Of a stretch of DNA of 64,000 nt, positions 1 through 13,200 are shown one piece after another (positions within the stretch are counted from its first letter, which is position 1; every line of letters begins with the position of its first letter). The stretch comes from Salvelinus alpinus (Eukaryota; Chordata; Actinopteri; Salmoniformes; Salmonidae). The position numbers and the translations under genes are program-made. A model generated the notes under the pieces. The model saw only the letters and a program-made list of their open reading frames with translations, did no database searches and had not been told where the DNA came from. The DNA lies in assembly GCF_045679555.1 (NCBI RefSeq), contig NC_092092.1, positions 21,876,969 through 21,940,968 of the forward strand. The letters are read 5' to 3'.

Positions 1-313
1 CGATTTGCCAATTTTCTAGGTGTCTGTACTCTGAAGTGACTGTTTGAACTTGCCAGTTAGCTAGCAGTTCTCCGCAGTTAGCAGCCACTGGCTAGTAGTT
101 CTTACTGCCGATTTTTAAATATTGATAATAGCAATTTTTTCGAGTCATTACTGAATTATTTAATGTAACAATTCATTTAGACCCTGTGTTTTATTTGAAA
201 CAGCCGTTTATTTGCTGATATGTGTGCTGTTGCCAGGCACAGAGACAAGCGGCTATTTGAGACTGTTTATTTGAAGTTTTATGGTATTTGAAAATATTTT
301 AAATACTCCTAGG

Positions 314-397
314 ACCTGGGTTCAAATGCATGGGAGTATTTATTTGTATTTGGGTATATCTCAATATTTTACCTTGAAGTAGTATTTGAACCCAGGT
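314..397. repeat. Short hairpin repeat (MITE-like)
   Basis: ACCTGGGTTCAAAT at the left is the reverse complement of ATTTGAACCCAGGT at the right, giving an 84-base hairpin with an AT-rich loop. It is probably a small non-autonomous DNA element next to the LINE scrap. Confidence 0.5.
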
Positions 398-400
398 TTG

Positions 401-735
401 ACTAGCATACCACTAGAATCACTGCCTGGTATGGCAACTGCTCGGCCTCCAACCGCAAGGCACTACAGAGGGTAGTGCGTACGGCCCAATACATCACTGG
501 GACCAAGCTTCCTGCCATCCAGGACCTCGACACCAGGCAGTGTCAGAGAAAGGCCCTAAAAATTGTCATAGACCCCAGCCACCCCAGTCATAGACTGTTC
601 TCTCTGCTACCGCATAGCAAGCGGTACCGGAGCGCCAAGTCTAGGACCAAAAGGCTTCTCGACAGCTTTTACCCCCAAGCCATAAGACTCCTGAACAGGT
701 AATCAAATGGCTACCCAGACTATTTGCATTGTGTG
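401..735 (+). mobile_element. LINE fragment, 3' end of reverse transcriptase ORF
   Basis: The frame at 475-702 (KLPAIQDLDTRQCQRKALKI ... YPQAIRLLNR) is the C-terminal tail of a fish L2/CR1-group (RSg-1/Rex-like) non-LTR retrotransposon. The same sequence recurs on the minus strand at 53,880-54,080. It is heavily 5'-truncated and ends before a GT microsatellite. Confidence 0.7.
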
Positions 736-3700
736 TGTGTGTGTGTCCCATAGTAATCCTTCATTCTAAGTTTGCGAGGTTTTGTGTGTGTGTGTATATG
801 TTTGGGGATCGGGCCAGCTGCTGTACCCCTAACAACCCTAGCCTCCCCCTCCTGACCCCTATTTACATAACTCTGAATCACGCTCCGCTTCTCTGAGATG
901 GCTATCGATGCCTTCTCGCTAAAAATGTAATATGCAAATCAGTCCGGGGGAAAAACCTGTGTTTCTGGGAGCCGCGGCCCCATGGCCCCTCCCCTCAGCC
1001 CCTGTTCAGGTCTATTTGTGAGAACCGCTTTTAAGTAGATCAGCTCATTTGCATGTTAATTATGTACAGAGCACTAATTGCTGGATTTGCCACAGCCATG
1101 CGGCGCACTGTTCGAAACAACCCCCCTTCGCCCCCACCTCACACACACACACACACACCCTTTTCCCCTAACATGCTCTGGGAGAGGGTGTACCAAGGGT
1201 GTACCTTTACACACATGGACGTTTGACACATACAACAGTGTGGTGCAAGCGCCCCCCTGGGGCTGTTTGTTTGCTGTCAGTCAGTGCTCAACACAAACAC
1301 ACCGTGGAGGTTCATGCCTTAATTGCTGCCTGCTCTGAGATTAGCTTGGTAATTTCCCCAGGTTCATTAGCAGCAGTGAAAACAAGGGATCTCTCTTCTC
1401 CCTGCACAGAGCAGAGCCACGTTCACCGCTGAATGACTGGGGTTCACTGGGCTCACAATACAAAACCCAGGGCGAGGAATGCTTTATAGAGGGATTTCTA
1501 GACCTGTAAAGGTCTCTCTGTGGCGTAGTATAGCCTAGACCTCTTCTTGGCACAAAGACAAAGTTTAGAGACGTAAGTTAAGGATTTTTGTCTTATTTAT
1601 TGCCATCCCCAGAGTAAGGTTTCCCGTTCTCTTCACGTCTCTGCCCTTTATCTTTTCCACATCTATCGCTTTCCCCTTTCTTCTCCATATTTATCCCTTC
1701 CCATCTCCTCCACTATTCATCCCTCCTTTTCGGTCTCCATCTCATCCCCTCCTCTTTCTCTTCTCTCTGTTGGTGCCGTCAGTCAGGGAGGCGTTGGCGG
1801 CGGAGGACAAAGCGCTACGTGTCATTCTGGCGACGCTGTCTCATCACAGTGTCAGCAGTAATGACTTAATGAACACTTCTCCCCCAGATTAACGCTGACA
1901 GCCCGTCAGCCTAGCCAGTTAGCCGCCGAGCACCGCTCCAACACACTGGCTCTCTCTCTCTGAGAGACGCTAACCGCTAGCTAACTGCCTTACTGGATCC
2001 ATATCCTTGATTAGCACCCCTGCAATGCTAATGAGCCTAACAATGGGAGGTGGGAGAGACAAGTCTTGGAGAGGAGTGGGGGGGGGGGGTATTACAGTTG
2101 GAGATGAGACGGAGGAGAGCTGTCAGGCGGCTGCGGCCTGAGATGGAGAACTGGATTCACTCCTAGTGTGTGTGCGTGAGCGAGAGAGTGGGTGAGGGAC
2201 AAATTGGGAGTGGAGTATGTAAGTGCAGCTGTACAACAGAAATGGGGAACCGAGACAGACTAGCCATTAAGTTGGACTTGACCACAGATTAATCAATATG
2301 TCTGTCACTGTGTGTACAGAGTATACTGTATGTTGTGGCTTAGCAGCCGTGTACTAATGTAACTCATAACAGCAGGCTAGAGGTGTCACGATCAAACACC
2401 ACACCCCCACACACACACACACTCTCCCCTACACACACCCTCTTCTGATCAGCCCTCCCTCCCTTCCTTCCAGGGGACAGTGGTGTGATAACGTGAATGC
2501 CAATCTCTGTGGAACAAAAGAGTGGGACGGAGGAGAGGAAGGAGGGAAGGAGAGGCGTGCAAAGAAATAATGAAAGGATGGAAAGAAGTGATCTTTCTTG
2601 TCTAATCCTTCAGGTTCTGTGCGTAAAGCACTCGCTGCCACCATCTTTTTTCAGGACTTAATTGGCTGGAAAGTGCTTGACATGCAAAGTTGGTGACATT
2701 AACGGGGGAACGTGTTTGAGTAAATCGGAGCGCAAGTGACAGCTAAATTGTACCTAGGGAAATTATGAAGCCTTCAACATGGTTAATTCTCTTTTTGGTT
2801 GGAGATGGGAGGAGAGGGCGCTGTAATTGCGATGCTGGTCGGGAGTTTCTAAAGCCGTTTTTTCCTGTAAGAAGGGGTTTGAGGTATTTGGGTGGGCGGA
2901 ATGGAGGTGTCGTCGAATGGAGGGAGGGTGGTGTAAATGTCTGATCGACCGTCTTGGAATTAAATGATTCTGTAGAATTTTACAGAATACCTTTGAAACG
3001 AGGTAACACTGACTGAGTGTATGTATGGCTGTAACTTAACTCCAGTTTGAGGATTCATATCCACACGCCTGGCAGGTAGATCACAGGTCACTATATTCCT
3101 GTCCAGTAAAAGTTTCTCCCTCACTTTTTTTTGGAATAAATTACACATTCTCTCCCTCTCTCTGCTGCTCTCTCATTCTCTGGAGAGTGCCTGTTCAATC
3201 AGGAAGCGAGTGGTTGAATTGCCTCTTGACTCCTGCTTGATGAATAATGTTGTCGCTCTTCATTTCAATTAAAACCGATTGCCTGAGCCCAGTTTGTTCC
3301 AAGCTCAATCACATCCTGTGTTTTGCCCGTACCCACCTCCCCCTCTCCATTCTGCCCATACCAAGGTCAGACTTTTTTGGGGTGGGAGGCACATTTCCTT
3401 GTCCGGCGGCTGTATAATCTTCAAGAGTAGAAAACACTACAGAAATTATACCTGTTACTCACTCCCTCCCCTCTCTCTGGCTCGCTATCCCACCCCACCT
3501 GACCCCTCCCAACAGTGCCCTATCCGCTGTGACCTCTGTGTGATTGGCATGGTAATTACCCAATCAACAGATTGATGGCGGCACAGTCACAATAGAAGGG
3601 ATTGGAGTGGTGTTTTTCTGTCTTCTCCGTCAGCCCTCTGTCAGCCCCACTCCCAGGCTCTTTGTTCAGGGGGAGGAGCGGGAGGAGGGTGGAGATGGCA

Positions 3701-4084
3701 CGGGGAGCGCTCTAATTTTGTTGCCATATTCCTCTAAATTGCGCAGCTGGGGGTGAGGTGAGGGGGGTGAGGGATGCTGAAAGCGTTGGAGAACAGGAGA
3801 GAAGGCTAAAGATCACAAAAGAGGTTGTTTCCCGTCTATTCATCCATTCACCCTGGAAAAGCCCAATGTTTTGAATCATTTGTTCTACCAGAGAGATTTG
3901 TCAAAGGAACGTGGCCAATTGCCTCATCTCCTGGTTGACCTGTCAGGGCTGAAAAGGGCTCCATTGTTGTGAGGTCAGTCATTTGTGACGGAGGTCAAAG
4001 GCCTGGAATAGTCTTGTTTTCGCTCAGCCATATAGATTTGATTTTAAATGAATGTTCTCTTTCTCTCTCTGTGTGTCTCACCAG
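736..4084 (+). other. Intronic DNA of LRPPRC, no exon recognised
   Basis: Contains simple repeats: TG (about 733-745 and 785-797), CA (1140-1158 and 2407-2422), a G-run (2070-2081). I see no convincing LRPPRC exon here; upstream coding sequence probably lies left of the window. Confidence 0.5.
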
Positions 4085-4209
4085 TAAGGACCTTGGCGGG
4101 GCTCTGGAGGCAGCTATGGAGTGTCAGAAGCAGTATGGACAACTCCCACGTATACACGACGTCATCTGTGGCCTGGTGGAGAGGGGAGACACGGAGCTCC
4201 TACAGAAAG
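4085..4209 (+). CDS. lrpprc: LRPPRC exon w1 (first recognised in window)
   Basis: Acceptor TCACCAG, donor AAAG|GTGAAT. It starts with one base of a split codon and reads [19 protein letters not shown]..., a PPR-like helix pair. The last base joins the next exon to give Ala. Confidence 0.85.
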
Positions 4210-7200
4210 GTGAATGCCACCACCACAAATCAAATTTCTTGATCACATGCGCCAAATACAACTGGTGTAGACGTTACAGTGAAATGCTTGCTTACGTACC
4301 TTTCCCAACGAGTCAGTTTAAAAATAATAATACTAAATGAAATAGTAACTAACACGAGGAATACACTAGAATGGAGCTATATACAGGAGTACTAGATCAT
4401 TGGTGCAGGAGTACGAGGTATTTGAGGTAGATGTGTAGATGAAGGCAGGGTAAAATGACTAGGCATCAAGATGGATAATACGAGTAAAATAAAGACCAGA
4501 GTAGCAGCAGCAAATGATGCGTTTGTGAATGTGTGAGGGTTTTGTGTAGTTTGTGTGTGTATATGTGTCTAGTGAATGTGTACATATTTGTATTTATTAT
4601 GGATCCCCACTTCCTGGGGTCCAGCAAAATTAAGGCAGTTATACAATTTTAAAAACATTACAATACATTCATAACAGTTTTCACAACACACAAAGTGTGT
4701 GTCCTCAGGCCCATACTCCACTACCACATATCTACAATGCAAAATCCATGCGTACGTGTGTGTATAGTGCGTATGTTATCGTGTGTGTATAGTGCGTATG
4801 TTTGTGTTACTTCACAGTCCCTGCTTATAGTCTCGGTCAGTGCAGATAGTTCAGGTATCATTAGTTGACTATTTAGCTTCTATCCCCAAGCCATAAAACT
4901 GCTGGTCCGTGAGTCGATGCTCCGGTACCGTTTGCCAGACGGTAGCAGAGTGAACAGTCTATGGTTTGGCTGGCTGGAGTTTTGGCAATTTCAGGCCTTC
5001 CTCAGATATAGAGGCTCTGGATGGCAGGGAGCTCGTCCCCAGTGTTGTACTGGGCTGTCTCTCAACTCTTCATCCATCCCTCCTCCCTACATCCTCACAT
5101 TCATGACATGTAGTGCAACAATGTGTGTGATGTACAATGTACACTCCCAGGATAGCCCGTAGTCACTGTGTAGTGTCTACTAAGAGCCCACCATTGACAA
5201 CGGTCCCCAGGTCACTGTGGAGGATGCTGGCGATCATGATTTTAATGGCTCCTCCTCTTGACAAAAGGGTGGTGAAGGGGTTAAGTCCTTTGTGTGCTGT
5301 AGGTGAGTGGGTTTGAGTGGCCCCCCCTGTTGAGCACCACTCTACATCCCCTGGCCCTATGCCCTCTTCTCTCACCCTGTGAGTGGCACTGCCCCTGCCC
5401 AGGGTCAGACAGGGCTCCCCTTAAACACACACCCCTGTGCTGCTCTGTCCTCTCACCCTGCCTGGAAACCACATATGGTGTCGGTTATCAAGAATTCACT
5501 TCATTTCTATCCCTCAGCAAACTTCTGAATGGATGGAAATGGCTTTCTGTGTGTTTGTCCCTTTTTTCAAATGTACAGATTGTTAAAGAGTGTGAGGTTT
5601 GCATTGGTACTAGTTTTGAGTCTCTCTATGGATAGACTGTGTGTGTGTGCTGGTGTGTATGCAGATGAGCCCCCACATCTCCACCTGGCCAGTGCCTGAT
5701 AGAGGGAGATTGGCAGCAGACTGCTGAGAGCAGCTCTTTGAGAAGTTTCAGCTCTGAAAGCCAAGCAGCTTATAGCCATTCTAATGGGACTGGAAGAATG
5801 CGGGGAAAAGCTTTCTGCAAGTGTGTGTGTGTTGTTTTGTTTAGCCTCTCATACCTCTCTCTCCTCGCTCTCCCTCTCCTCTTCCCACAGCGATGGACTT
5901 TGTGAGCCAGGAGCGAGGCGAGATGACAATGCTGTACGACCTCTTTTTCGCCTTCATGCAGACCGGCCGCCACCGGGAGGCCCGCAAAATCATTGAGGTG
6001 GGACCACCACACAACCTCCCATTGTGTTTGCATGCAGCACACAGCTATTTTAAAGATACTTAATTAGACGGCAGTAATAAGTTCCCTCTTTTTAAATTAG
6101 ATTGGGTCTAAATCTGAACTAATGCCATTCCCCACCAACACAATAGAACAGGTGGGGGAAGCAGAGGAGTGTGTGTTTGAGCGTGTTCCGGGCTGGATGT
6201 GGCCAGTGGTTTATATGAAAAGCAGTCACTTATTTCCCATTTCTATTAAGAGATTGGAGCCAATCCTATCTCTGTGAATTTCCTGGGAGCTAACAGGTCA
6301 GGGGTTAAGCTACAGTTCTGATTTGAAGGATTGACTGTGTTTTTGTATTTGCATATTAACTGGCTAGAGGGGACAGGCACATTCCTGAACACATTGCTGT
6401 ATATAGCTGTGGTGTTAAGGGGTAGGTTAATGCCTAAAACTCTGGGGAGGTGTTGAACGTCTCAGGAACCACATTACTATGATATAGCCATCTTCTGAGA
6501 TGGCCAGCGAACACTGTTTCAGGAGAGGGGTGCTAATTGGGCTGTTGTGAGGTGGTTACTCGTTAGGTTTGAGGGGGTACATCATTCTGGGGGCAGGGTT
6601 AGGGTTCAGCAGAGCTGCATATTGAAGATGTTTTGCGGCTGGAGTGGAGAAGAGCTTCTATTAGCTGAAGGTACCTAGGGAAGAAGCGCTCCGTACAAGT
6701 CCTGTTTTCTTGATTCGTTTTCTGTGTCTTTTGTTCGTGTCAATCCATCCGCCGTCTCTGCTTTCAGGCCGTTCCCCCGACACACTCCAAACACTTGCAG
6801 CTCAGGAGTCTATTCTTCCTCACTGAACATTTATTTAGACAAAACCATTCAGATGTTTAATTATCCAACCATCCTAATCTCCCAGCTCAATTCCCCTGTC
6901 TACTCTGTCCACTTGCATGACTGGATGGATACCAGTTAGTACGGATTAGTGCCATGAGGTGTGTGTCTGTGCGTATTCTTGTTTTAAGTCAAATGGGGGT
7001 ATTTGTGTAGCGTGTGTTGTATGTGGGGCGGAAGCTGGAACGCAGATGCTATAACCATATGTGCGCGTCTTAATGCAGATATTAATTTGACCATAGACAC
7101 AATCCATGCCGTTTAGGATTACACCCTTACCATTTCCAGAACTGTGCCCTCATACGATCCTTATTAAAGTTAGGTAGATGTAGTGGTGGTTGTTATTGTT

Positions 7201-10200
7201 GTTCTGGGCTGCAGCAGGCTGGCTGGCAGGGCCCATCCTAAGCCTCTTCCTGGTTATTAAAAACTCATCAGATGAGGAGGCTTTGGTCCGGGGGGGATAA
7301 GATGAAAATGATGTCGGTGAGGATGGATCGACAGTAGAGGGACGGTCACTCGATAAGGAGGGGAGCAGGCGATTTAGTTATTTGGCCCTGAACGCCTTTT
7401 AATATCCTGATTCTTCAGGATGAGAATAATGCTGTCTGCTGGAACTGTGTGGCTCTCGCTCTCTCTCCCTCTCGCTCTCTCTTTCAACTTTACCAGATCA
7501 TCTATGTATCATGGTGTCCTGGCCCTGTGACAGGGCTTGCCAAAAGCTGCTTGTCCCCTCTGAGTTTCTATAAGGAGGATTTAGGACATGAACTATGATT
7601 CGCAAACCCTCTTAAATATTGACATGCTATTATTGTGTACTAATACCCCTCTAAGAATGGAACGTACAGTCCCTGTCCCATGTCATCTTAGAAGGGGAGG
7701 TTCCGACAAGCTTCAGATGATACCAGACCAACACAAAACATTTAGTATTATACATTGCAACTTCAATATCTTCTTTTGGGTTTTTGTTTTGACATGAAAT
7801 GCCCTTCAGTTCCATTGACATTCTTCTGGTTTTGTATGTTTGTGATAATCTGTTTCAAATGTGGGCAGTTGGATTTAGGCCTAAAGGGAGTCTCCTTTCT
7901 GTTTTTTTGTGAACTTGTGACTGACTACATGTTGTTGTGTACTGTGCTTAATGTCTCCATATTGTGCAGAGCTTTGTATTGAGGCTAAACGTAGAAGAGA
8001 ACTCTCTACCTGGTCTGTGTGTATAAATAGCAGCGAAGTGGTCTCATGTCGGACCGGTAGGTCAGAATCAGAAAAAGCTCTCGTTCCCCCAGCCAGATAT
8101 CCTCTCCATGTGAACTCTGCCCCCTAACTCTGCCCACTAATTAAAATGAGTGATATCTGGGAGGTCAGATGGATGACGGAGATCTATCACAGAGACCTTT
8201 CCTCTTCAGTGGAGCTTCAAGTGTCAGAACAGAGAGGCTAGCCGCTGACTCTGTTTTGTATAATTGCAAGGTTTTTAATTGCAGGTAATTAAATGAAATA
8301 CAATAGAAATGGGTACCACTTTTTGGTTATGGTTAAGGTTAGGTGGTTTTGTTAAGGGGTGGGCACCATTAGGTAGGTAGGTGTGTGTGTAGGGTACGGT
8401 GAGTTTTGTGTAAGTGGGGAGTATTAATTATAAGTGTCAAATACAAGGAATTGAGATTGTTGAGCATAATTTGTGAGAGGGTAGTATGACTACATGAGGA
8501 TGAGTATAGAAAGGCTATGTGAGTTTGCGCAACAGTCACTACTACATTGTCTTTGCTGTGTGTGTGTGATGTGAGCTTGTTGTGGCACTCTAGTCCAGAC
8601 AGCATAGTCAAAGGGGCTGAGTTTCATAAACCACAAAGCAGCAGGCAGGAGATTGTCTTAATAATCTGACCTAGATGTCCTTTTGGGGATTGGGATATGT
8701 GCTGGAAGTGAAAAGTAGAGAGTGTGTGTGGGTGAAGCGGGAGGAAGAGGGACTTATCACCATGGATTTTATGCCCGGGAAGATTTGCCCTCGGGGGGCT
8801 TAGATCCCTGGCTGGAGGGGTGGGGGGTAGCAAGCTGGGCTGGGGGGGGGGGTTCCTGTTTGCTGTAGAAAAAATATGTACCACTTGCGCTCGGCCTTAT
8901 TTACTAAGCAGATTAGACGCGGCGGCGGAGAACAGAACAAATTGTAATTTGTCCTTTGGCTGGTTGTATAAGACCATAATGCGTAGTCTTTTTTTGATCA
9001 AGTAGCCATGGTCCTGCAGCACAGGGGGATTGAGAGATCTTGGTCATAGACAGATTAACATGTCAGGGCAGAGGGGAAGAACCAAGGGACTATCTCACTC
9101 TGATTGACTGGAGCACTGATGAAATGCTATCCCATCTCTAACCACTTCCACCCTCCCTAGCCCATATGAACACATATCACTCCAAAAATACAGTGTGCTT
9201 ATGCCACCCTCTCAGTGTGCGTGTCCAAAGGGCATCATACCATAGTATTATCCAGAACCATTATTATATGGCTCTGGTATTATCCATATACACCCTTCAT
9301 CTTCTATCTTTTTCATATGTGATTTTGTTTCTGGTCATTTTGAGCCTGTTGGATATTACTTTCTTGGATAACTCACAGGGGGATTGTTCTAGAGTTCAGA
9401 TATTCACTTCTGGGAAATGACAGGAATTTATGGGTTTAATGTTTATTATGAGGTATGAAATGGAGGTCCCTGTATGTTTCAGCTTGTTGGATTTTTGATG
9501 TACTCTGAACAGTATGCAATACAGAAAGGTTTATCAGGCACTAGTTGATTTAACATAAACCACGCTGTATTTGTTTTAAATAAGTCCTTTCTGTTGGTCC
9601 CACAGACTCCAGGTTTAAGGGCTAGACCAGGACGCCTTCAGTGGTACGCTGAGAAATGCATTAACGGCAACCAGGTGAGAGAGAGACCACACACAGTCGC
9701 GCACACACATGCGCACACACCACGTCTAAAGTATTGTGTCCCTGTGTAGATGGAGTCTTTGGAGAGCATGGTGGATATGACAGCCAAGCTGTTTGAATGT
9801 GACCGAGATGAGCTGTATCACTACGTGTTGCGGCTCTGCAGTAAGTCCCCCTCAACCTCCATCCCTACTCTTCTCTGACTGGCTGGCTTTCCTGTCGACA
9901 TCCTATTAAGTTACTATTCTATTAGTATTCTAATCAGGGTTGGGCTCAATTTGAATCAAAGGCAGTCAATTCAGGAAGTAAACATTTCAAATAAATGATT
10001 GAAAAAGGGGCATCTATTTTTCATGGCTTCTCGATAAACTGAAAAGGATATGATATTTGTCAAATCTCTTCCTAAATTGACTCCCTTCAATTCGAATAGA
10101 GCCCAACCCTGATTCTAATTCATAATTCTAAGGTCTTTCCTGTATCTCACCATCGCTGTATGGATGGACTGACTGGATCTACATTCTCCAATAGGGGAAG

Positions 10201-13200
10201 TTTATGAACCTCACTTTACCCCTGACTGGTTATATTAAGCCCCCCCCCCCCCCAACTATCCCAAAAGTCACTACTACTTACCTCCATCTCCTCTTCTCAT
10301 GTGACCGTTTAACCTTTGCCCCCCCCAAATCCCTGGCAGCAATGTGGCGTGAACAGTGGCGTAACCCCAGGGCCATTTTGTGTGCGAGAGAATGGGTTCA
10401 GAATCCCAGTATCCACAGATAGTGTATGATTAGATTACATCTCGTGATTGGAAGATTGAGCTTTTTGGAACTGTTTTCCCAATTCAGCCTGGGTCAGATA
10501 AAGCCTGCCTGGATACAAATCAAATCAGCCCAGAGTTAAGTGTCTAGCTGAGGAGGATGAGCAGATTAGGCCTTTTCTGCCTGATTGCTCTCTCAGCATT
10601 AAGCAGCATGAGTGTCAACAAGGAATCTTGATGTCTGTGTGCGTATACACGTTCGTATGCGTGTTTTATTTTTTAAATTTAACCTTTTATTTATCCAAGT
10701 AGTCTCGTTTATAAAATAAATTTTTCAAGAGTTTGTGTGTGTGCGTACATGTGATCATGTTCTTTCTCACCCTCAGAGGACACAAACGACTGGCGCAAGG
10801 CGGAGGCCACCTGGACCAAGATGCAGGAGGAGAACGTGATACCAAGAGAGAGGACCCTGCGCATACTGGCTGACATACTCAAGAGTAATGGACAGGAGGT
10901 GCCTTTCGAGGTGCCTGAGGTAAAAAGCCTTCTGAAATCACTTACCGCTCTGCCACCACTAGTAAGCACAGCTCTCCTTTTATTTCTATTCCATCAAATC
11001 AGTAATTTTCCCAAATCAGTGTTTGCTTCATTAAAGCTCATCCTCTCTGCTAATGTTCAGTTTGTTGCACAGTGAATTGCGGGCAGGACGCTACCTTTTT
11101 AGTACCTCAGAGTTTATTATAGGCTTCATTATCATTGGCTTGCCATGGTGCCCCCTCTGTTCTGGTTGACTCGTAGTTGGTTGAAATCCCTGAACTAGTC
11201 TGATTTCTCCACACCTCTGGCGACAGTCCGTCTGAAACAACAAATCGTTGTATTTTAGCTACAGCTAGGGTAAATTTTAATTTGGGATGATCATTGGGAC
11301 AGGAATTAATACTAGCCCCTAATGCCCAAATAATTCAGCCACTGCTAAATAACACCATGTTTTCTGCTGCTTAGTGGACTTTAGCACAAGTCTCTTTTGG
11401 ACTCTGGCAGAGGCTACTGGAAAGATGTGACCAAATTACCCAGCATTCCCTCCGCTTGACTGCACCCGTTTCCTCTGTTGATTCAAAATACATTATTTCT
11501 CCATTGGAATACATTATTTTCCAGCTTCCTTCCAGTTGTGTCCATGTTTGTTTGGCTTGTTGAGGAGGCCTGGAGGGAGATGAGACTCAAAGTGATGGCT
11601 TTAGCCCTTGGAGATGACCCTTGTGACCTGAGGCGCCCTGGAGTTGTCAACCCCCACACCCCCTTTTAGCCTCCCCGGCCCGTATGCCTAGCCTAATTTA
11701 CCCCTGGCCAGCGTAGCTTAACCCCCTCCCCCGGTCGCTGAACGGGTGACTGAAGATTGAGGGGCCCTACTCAGTCTATTTAACACATACCTCACTCAAA
11801 AAAGACGCATCGCAATTCTTATACTTAAAGGGACATTTCGCATGACATGCGCAAAAGGTTCCTCCAACGTGGGTGTAGTTAGTGTCATTGAACAGGCCTA
11901 TACCCGTGCTAGAGAGACTGAATGACAAAGCCTAGTCACTAGCACGAATAGAAACCAGTACAAAACACCCCCACGTTTGTGTTTTTCCACGGAGTACAGC
12001 CCATGTGCCGGTCGGGTCAAATCCATTGTATTGAAACACTGGAACATCCTCAAATGTGATCCAAATCTACCAGAGTTCACAACATGTCCCCCTCGAATTT
12101 GTGTTCGCCGTGCGCGCAATCTAGCATGCAGAAAACCAAGAAGCGTGACGCTAGGCTCCCAGGCCCTCCCAATGGAAATTACAAGTGTGGCCACTGTACA
12201 TTGACAATATGACTGATACAACAACAACAAAAATATCACCCAAGAACAAAGAAAAGAATACAAAATCTAAAGCTTCATTAATTGTAGCACCACAAAAGTC
12301 CTATACATGTTCAAATGCATCTGTGCTGCTGTTTATATTGGTCAAACTAAGCGAGCATTGAAACATCGCATCGCAGAACTTAAGGCTGCTATTAGAAATA
12401 AGAACAGACTATGCTATTGCGCGCCACTGCATCGAAGCCAACCATGGCTCACCTTCCTCCCTGCTCTTTGTAGCCATAGAACACGTCCAAGTTTCACCAA
12501 GAGGAGGTGATATTGAGCATAACTATCCGCTCAAGACGAAAAAATTGTCCAACGCGCTGATAATAGAGAATTCATAAATAAAAAATATTTTTGTCTTATC
12601 GAGAGAAGACTATTCACTAGTTTTATGAGAGAACTAGAGCGAGGGTGTAATGGTGCCATGGAAAGCCTCGCTGACAGCTGTCTGTAGGCATTTAGAAGAA
12701 ATGTCTGTGATCTGCAACCACTACAAAATAACACAAGGTGTTTTTGAATACGAGGTGTTATTTATATGTATAGTAAGTAGTGGCAAGAGAACCGTTGACG
12801 CTACATAAGGTTAATAGCAAGTAACAACAAGAGAATCGTTGAAGATGCACATGGGTAATAAGGGAGATTACCGAGTGTGTTTGGGAATGGTACTAAGTGG
12901 ATGTGAAGTTGTGTGATTGTGAGATATGACATGTAAAGCTGATTTGAAATTTGGATAATAAGCTGATTGATATTTGGATAATAAGAGCTTCTGACAGACG
13001 TTCATTAAAGTGCATTACTTTTTTTGGAACCTCTCCAGTGTACAGATAATTAACAATGATCCATTTAAGATGGACTTTGAGTGTCCCTGTGTAAGAATTT
13101 CCACAACACGTCCGAACGGTTTGGCCTACAAACTACACTGCTCAAAAAAATAAAGGGAACACTTAAACAACACAATGTAACTCCAAGTCAATCACACTTC

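Noticed and set aside
736-4084. Possible upstream LRPPRC exons or small genes from ORFs of 60-120 codons
   Set aside because: They are rich in simple repeats, lack PPR-like sequence and good splice borders in frame with the exon at 4085.
3969-4340. Single 123-codon ORF over the exon at 4085-4209
   Set aside because: Only the middle part is LRPPRC exon; both ends read through intron sequence.
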